This document shows positions 7,111-9,120 of a DNA stretch of 9,120 nt, piece after piece; the stretch's first letter is position 1; every line of letters begins with the position of its first letter. A program made the position numbers and the translations under genes. A model generated the notes under the pieces. It saw only the letters and a program-made list of their open reading frames with translations, made no database searches and was not told the origin of the DNA. The stretch lies in contig QOAB01000112.1 of assembly GCA_003978285.1 (NCBI GenBank), forward strand, positions 1-9,120, written 5' to 3'. The DNA comes from Candidatus Thioglobus sp. GTDB taxonomy: Bacteria > Pseudomonadota > Gammaproteobacteria > PS1 > Thioglobaceae.

Positions 7111-7224
7111 ATGAAAGTAAGAGCATCAGTAAAAAAGATTTGTATTAATTGCAAAATTATCAAGCGTCACGGTGTGGTGCGTGTAATTTGTAAAGAGCCT
7201 CGTCATAAGCAAAGACAAGGTTAA
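7111..7224 (+). CDS. rpmJ: 50S ribosomal protein L36, zinc-ribbon type
   Basis: L36 is the smallest 50S protein and stabilises a multi-helix junction in 23S rRNA below the factor-binding region. The 37-residue product begins [16 protein letters not shown] and ends EPRHKQRQG. The zinc-binding set Cys11, Cys14, Cys27 and His32 (CxxC-x12-C-x4-H) is complete, so this is the zinc-containing (C+) form. A GTAGGGA Shine-Dalgarno-like site at 7101-7107 lies just upstream. The gene comes 17 bases after secY, its normal place as the last gene of the spc operon in Gammaproteobacteria. No terminator is visible after it; the alpha promoter starts seven bases past the stop. Confidence 0.97.
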   Translation: MKVRASVKKICINCKIIKRHGVVRVICKEPRHKQRQG

Positions 7225-7230
7225 TTGAGA

Positions 7231-7259
7231 TTGACATTGAAAGACTCGCAACGTATAAT
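7231..7259 (+). promoter_or_regulatory. Perfect-consensus sigma-70 promoter of the alpha operon
   Basis: TTGACA at 7231-7236 and TATAAT at 7254-7259 are both exact consensus hexamers, separated by 17 bases, the optimal spacing. Transcription should begin near 7264-7268. The discriminator right after the -10 box reads TGCCGG, which is GC-rich in an otherwise AT-rich spacer; such discriminators are known from rRNA and ribosomal protein promoters under ppGpp/DksA control. The A-rich region upstream (about 7206-7226, partly the end of rpmJ) could act as an UP element. Its position between rpmJ and rpsM matches the alpha operon promoter of E. coli. Usage is inferred. Confidence 0.9.
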
Positions 7260-7265
7260 TGCCGG

Positions 7266-7352
7266 TTTTTCGCGTTTTAATTTTTGTATCGTTTTTCCAG
7301 AGAAAAATAATACAAATTTAGACTAAAAAAGTAGGATATAAGGAAAATATAA
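7266..7352 (+). promoter_or_regulatory. 5' leader of the alpha operon, possible S4-responsive region
   Basis: About 85 bases of untranslated RNA would precede rpsM. It begins U-rich (7266-7285), contains an AT-rich hairpin at 7283-7316 and a small inverted repeat TTTAG-A-CTAAA (7317-7327), and ends with two Shine-Dalgarno-like sites: TAGGA at 7332-7336 and the better placed AAGGAA at 7340-7345, 7 bases from the ATG. In E. coli the leader of this operon folds into a pseudoknot that S4 binds to repress translation. The position is equivalent, but I see no clear sequence likeness to the E. coli leader, so S4 control here is only a suggestion. Confidence 0.45.
7283..7316 (+). other. Hairpin in the alpha operon leader
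   Basis: The arms 7283-7297 and 7302-7316 can pair: TTTTTC with GAAAAA closes a CAGA tetraloop, then one G-U pair, one C/A mismatch, and seven more pairs (TTTGTAT with ATACAAA). This gives 14 pairs with a single mismatch. The stem is nearly all A-U and is not followed by a U-run, so it does not look like an intrinsic terminator. Confidence 0.6.
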
Positions 7353-7706
7353 ATGGCTAGAATAGCGGGAATTAACGTTCCAACAAACAAACATATTGTC
7401 ATTGGCTTACAGTCAATCTTTGGTATCGGCGACACACGAGCAAAAGCAATCTGTGCAGAGCTTAAAATAGACCCGGCAACTAAGGTTTCTGACATCGCTG
7501 AAGATCAGTTAGAACTCATTCGTAGTGCAGTTGCAAAATTTGAAATTGAAGGTGACCTTCGTCGTCAAATAGCAATGGACATTAAGCGTTTAAAAGATTT
7601 AGGTTGTTACCGTGGTATTCGCCACAGAAAAGGTCTACCACTTCGTGGTCAAAGAACTAAAACAAATGCCAGAACTCGTAAGGGTCCTCGTCGTTTAATT
7701 AAATAA
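7353..7706 (+). CDS. rpsM: 30S ribosomal protein S13
   Basis: S13 is at the top of the 30S head, contacts the P-site tRNA and forms bridges with 50S proteins. Its 117 residues compare with 118 in E. coli. The N-terminus [10 protein letters not shown], the helix-turn region [11 protein letters not shown] (about residues 25-35), [26 protein letters not shown] and the basic tail [21 protein letters not shown] (extended arm reaching the tRNA sites) are all characteristic. It starts with ATG, unlike the GTG of E. coli rpsM, with AAGGAA 7 bases upstream. It is the first gene of the alpha operon and directly follows the consensus promoter. Confidence 0.99.
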   Translation: MARIAGINVPTNKHIVIGLQSIFGIGDTRAKAICAELKIDPATKVSDIAEDQLELIRSAVAKFEIEGDLRRQIAMDIKRLKDLGCYRGIRHRKGLPLRGQRTKTNARTRKGPRRLIK

Positions 7707-7721
7707 TCATAGGTAAATATT

Positions 7722-8105
7722 ATGGCTCAAGCACCAGCAAAGAAAAAATCAAAAAAAGTCATTACTGACGGTATTGCGCATATTCATGCAACATTCAACA
7801 ACACCATCGTTATGATTACCGATCGCCACGGCAACGCAGTTTGTTGGGCAACAGCAGGCGGTTCTGGTTTTAGAGGTTCAAGAAAATCAACGCCATTTGC
7901 AGCGCAAGTAGCGGCTGGAAATTGTGGTGAAAAAGCAATGGCTTTCGGCATGAAAAACTTAGATGTTCGTGTTAAAGGCCCTGGTCCTGGTAGAGATTCT
8001 GCGATTCGTGGTCTTAATGCACAAGGGTTAAAAATTCAATCAATCACAGATGTAACGCCAATCCCTCATAATGGTTGTCGTCCTTCTAAGAAACGTAGAG
8101 TATAA
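7722..8105 (+). CDS. rpsK: 30S ribosomal protein S11
   Basis: S11 lies on the 30S platform, binds 16S rRNA near the E site with S6, S18 and S21, and helps shape the mRNA exit path. The 127 residues compare with 129 in E. coli. The N-terminus is a short basic arm (AKKKSKKV), followed by [52 protein letters not shown] and the C-terminal [20 protein letters not shown]. The Asn-Gly in PHNGC is the site that becomes isoaspartate in E. coli S11. A weak Shine-Dalgarno (TAGGT around 7710-7714) precedes the ATG, 15 bases after rpsM. Confidence 0.99.
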   Translation: MAQAPAKKKSKKVITDGIAHIHATFNNTIVMITDRHGNAVCWATAGGSGFRGSRKSTPFAAQVAAGNCGEKAMAFGMKNLDVRVKGPGPGRDSAIRGLNAQGLKIQSITDVTPIPHNGCRPSKKRRV

Positions 8106-8114
8106 GGATAAATT

Positions 8115-8741
8115 ATGGCTAGATATACTGGACCTACTTGTAAATTAGCACGTCGCGAAGGCACGGACTTATTTCTAAAAAGTGGCATTAGATCATTAGA
8201 TTCTAAATGTAAATTAACACAATTACCTGGTGTACACGGTGCCAATGCCCGTCGTCAAAAAGGTACTGAGTACGGTTTACAATTACGTGAAAAGCAAAAA
8301 GTAAGACGCATCTACGGCATCTTAGAAAAGCAATTCCGTCTTTATTACAAAAAAGCATCACAAAAGAAAGGTTCAACAGGTGAAAACTTATTGTCATTAC
8401 TTGAGTGCCGTTTAGACAACGTGGTTTACCGTATGGGTTTTGGTGCAACACGTGCTGAAGCTAGACAACTGGTTTCACACAAGTCAATTCTTATAAACGG
8501 CTCTATTGTTAACATTCCTTCTTACCAAGTGAGTGCAAATGATGAAATCTCAATTAGAGAAAAAGCCAAAAAACAAAGCCGTATTCAGCTAGCTGTTGAA
8601 CTCGCTGAGCAATCAGGCCAAGTTGATTGGGTTGATGTAGACAATAAAGCCCTTAAAGGTGTGTTTAAAAATGTTCCTGCTCGTGATGATTTATCATCAG
8701 ATATCGCAGAACATTTGATTGTTGAATTGTATTCAAAATAA
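8115..8741 (+). CDS. rpsD: 30S ribosomal protein S4
   Basis: S4 nucleates 30S assembly by binding the 5' domain of 16S rRNA, sits at the mRNA entry channel beside S5, and in E. coli represses the alpha operon. At 208 residues it is close to E. coli S4 (206). The N-terminal domain reads [20 protein letters not shown], then [16 protein letters not shown]; the S4 RNA-binding domain is at about 98-158 ([42 protein letters not shown]), and the end is HLIVELYSK. Cys9 and Cys32 remain at the places of two of the four zinc ligands known in Thermus S4, while the other two are absent, so no zinc site is expected. TAAGGA, overlapping the rpsK stop, is the Shine-Dalgarno. Confidence 0.99.
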   Translation: MARYTGPTCKLARREGTDLFLKSGIRSLDSKCKLTQLPGVHGANARRQKGTEYGLQLREKQKVRRIYGILEKQFRLYYKKASQKKGSTGENLLSLLECRLDNVVYRMGFGATRAEARQLVSHKSILINGSIVNIPSYQVSANDEISIREKAKKQSRIQLAVELAEQSGQVDWVDVDNKALKGVFKNVPARDDLSSDIAEHLIVELYSK

Positions 8742-8751
8742 GGAAGTTATT

Positions 8752-9120
8752 ATGCAAGGTAGTGCAAGAGATTTTTTAAAGCCAAAGTTAGTTGACTCAT
8801 CAAAAACGGGTACTAACGAATACAGACTTATTCTTGAGCCTTTAGAAAGAGGTTTCGGTCATACATTAGGTAACGCCCTTAGAAGAACACTATTATCTTC
8901 TATGGTGGGTTCTGCAGTCACTGAAGTAGCCATTGACGGTGTAATGCATGAGTTTTCAACCATTGATGGTGTTCAAGAAGATGTATTAGATATCTTACTT
9001 AACCTAAAAGAAGTTTCAGTTGCATTAAACACAGCTGATACTGCTGAAGTGGTTATTGATAAAAAAGGCCCGTGTGAAATCACCGTGGCTGATATCGAAG
9101 CAAACGGCACAGACATTACA
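8752..9120 (+). CDS. rpoA: RNA polymerase subunit alpha (3' partial)
   Basis: RpoA dimerises through its N-terminal domain to start RNA polymerase assembly; its C-terminal domain (outside this window) binds UP elements and activators. 123 codons are present, of an expected 330 or so. The N-terminus [15 protein letters not shown] matches gammaproteobacterial RpoA, and the dimer/assembly helix [20 protein letters not shown] (about residues 32-51) is intact, followed by [27 protein letters not shown] and a diverging insert domain. TAAGGA, which overlaps the rpsD stop codon, lies 7 bases before the ATG. The frame is still open at the window end. rplQ would be expected after it. Confidence 0.98.
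   Translation, partial: MQGSARDFLKPKLVDSSKTGTNEYRLILEPLERGFGHTLGNALRRTLLSSMVGSAVTEVAIDGVMHEFSTIDGVQEDVLDILLNLKEVSVALNTADTAEVVIDKKGPCEITVADIEANGTDIT

Noticed and set aside
7245..7290. Terminator after rpmJ (GCCGG followed by T-runs)
   Set aside because: No upstream arm pairs with GCCGG or CGCG beyond about three bases, and the region contains the alpha promoter; the T-runs are better read as the AT-rich leader.
7277..7495. Minus-strand open frame covering the alpha leader and the rpsM start
   Set aside because: It is antisense to S13 and to the AT-rich leader; its hydrophobic, Phe/Tyr-rich product is what the complement of such sequence gives by chance.
8203..8451. Minus-strand open frame inside rpsD
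   Set aside because: Antisense to conserved S4 sequence, with no support from composition or a start signal.

Overview
The window is a continuous run of the bacterial S10-spc-alpha ribosomal protein cluster, all on the plus strand: rpsC (5' end cut off) - rplP - rpmC - rpsQ | rplN - rplX - rplE - rpsN - rpsH - rplF - rplR - rpsE - rpmD - rplO - secY - rpmJ | rpsM - rpsK - rpsD - rpoA (3' end cut off). Twenty protein genes are called, eighteen of them complete. There are no RNA genes, mobile elements, CRISPR arrays or intact foreign genes. The longest stretch without a gene is the 128-base rpmJ-rpsM spacer.

The organism is most likely an AT-rich (about 40% GC by eye) gammaproteobacterium. The gene order is the one known from E. 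coli, with rpmJ directly after secY (no adk, map or infA between) and rpsD between rpsK and rpoA. S14 is the 101-residue zinc-free form. L16, S14, L14, S13, S11, S4 and the RpoA N-terminus read very closely like their gammaproteobacterial counterparts. A free-living or symbiotic sulfur-oxidiser of the Thioglobus/SUP05 type would fit the base composition, but this is a guess.

Layout: 1-1561 is the end of the S10 unit. 1590-7224 is the spc unit, ending with the SecY translocon channel and the small zinc-ribbon protein L36. 7225-7352 holds a perfect-consensus sigma-70 promoter and a hairpin-bearing leader. 7353-9120 is the alpha unit (S13, S11, S4, RNA polymerase alpha). Genes are packed tightly: four junctions overlap (rplP/rpmC, rpmC/rpsQ, rplN/rplX and rplE/rpsN) and a fifth, rpsE/rpmD, shares one base. 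Most others are 4-28 bases apart and carry Shine-Dalgarno sequences that often begin inside the preceding stop codon. Together the genes supply 30S proteins (S3, S17, S14, S8, S5, S13, S11, S4), 50S proteins (L16, L29, L14, L24, L5, L6, L18, L30, L15, L36), the membrane protein-export channel and the RNA polymerase assembly subunit.

The region is mostly ordinary housekeeping DNA, and no new multi-gene system is visible. The real departure from expectation is rpmD: its L30 core is preceded by a 49-residue Lys/Ala/Pro-rich tail like that of histone H1, built from a diverged 19-residue repeat. Lesser points are the perfect promoter in front of rpsM, a compacted S10/spc junction with no room for a dedicated spc promoter, and a few unusual residues in S8, S5 and S4.
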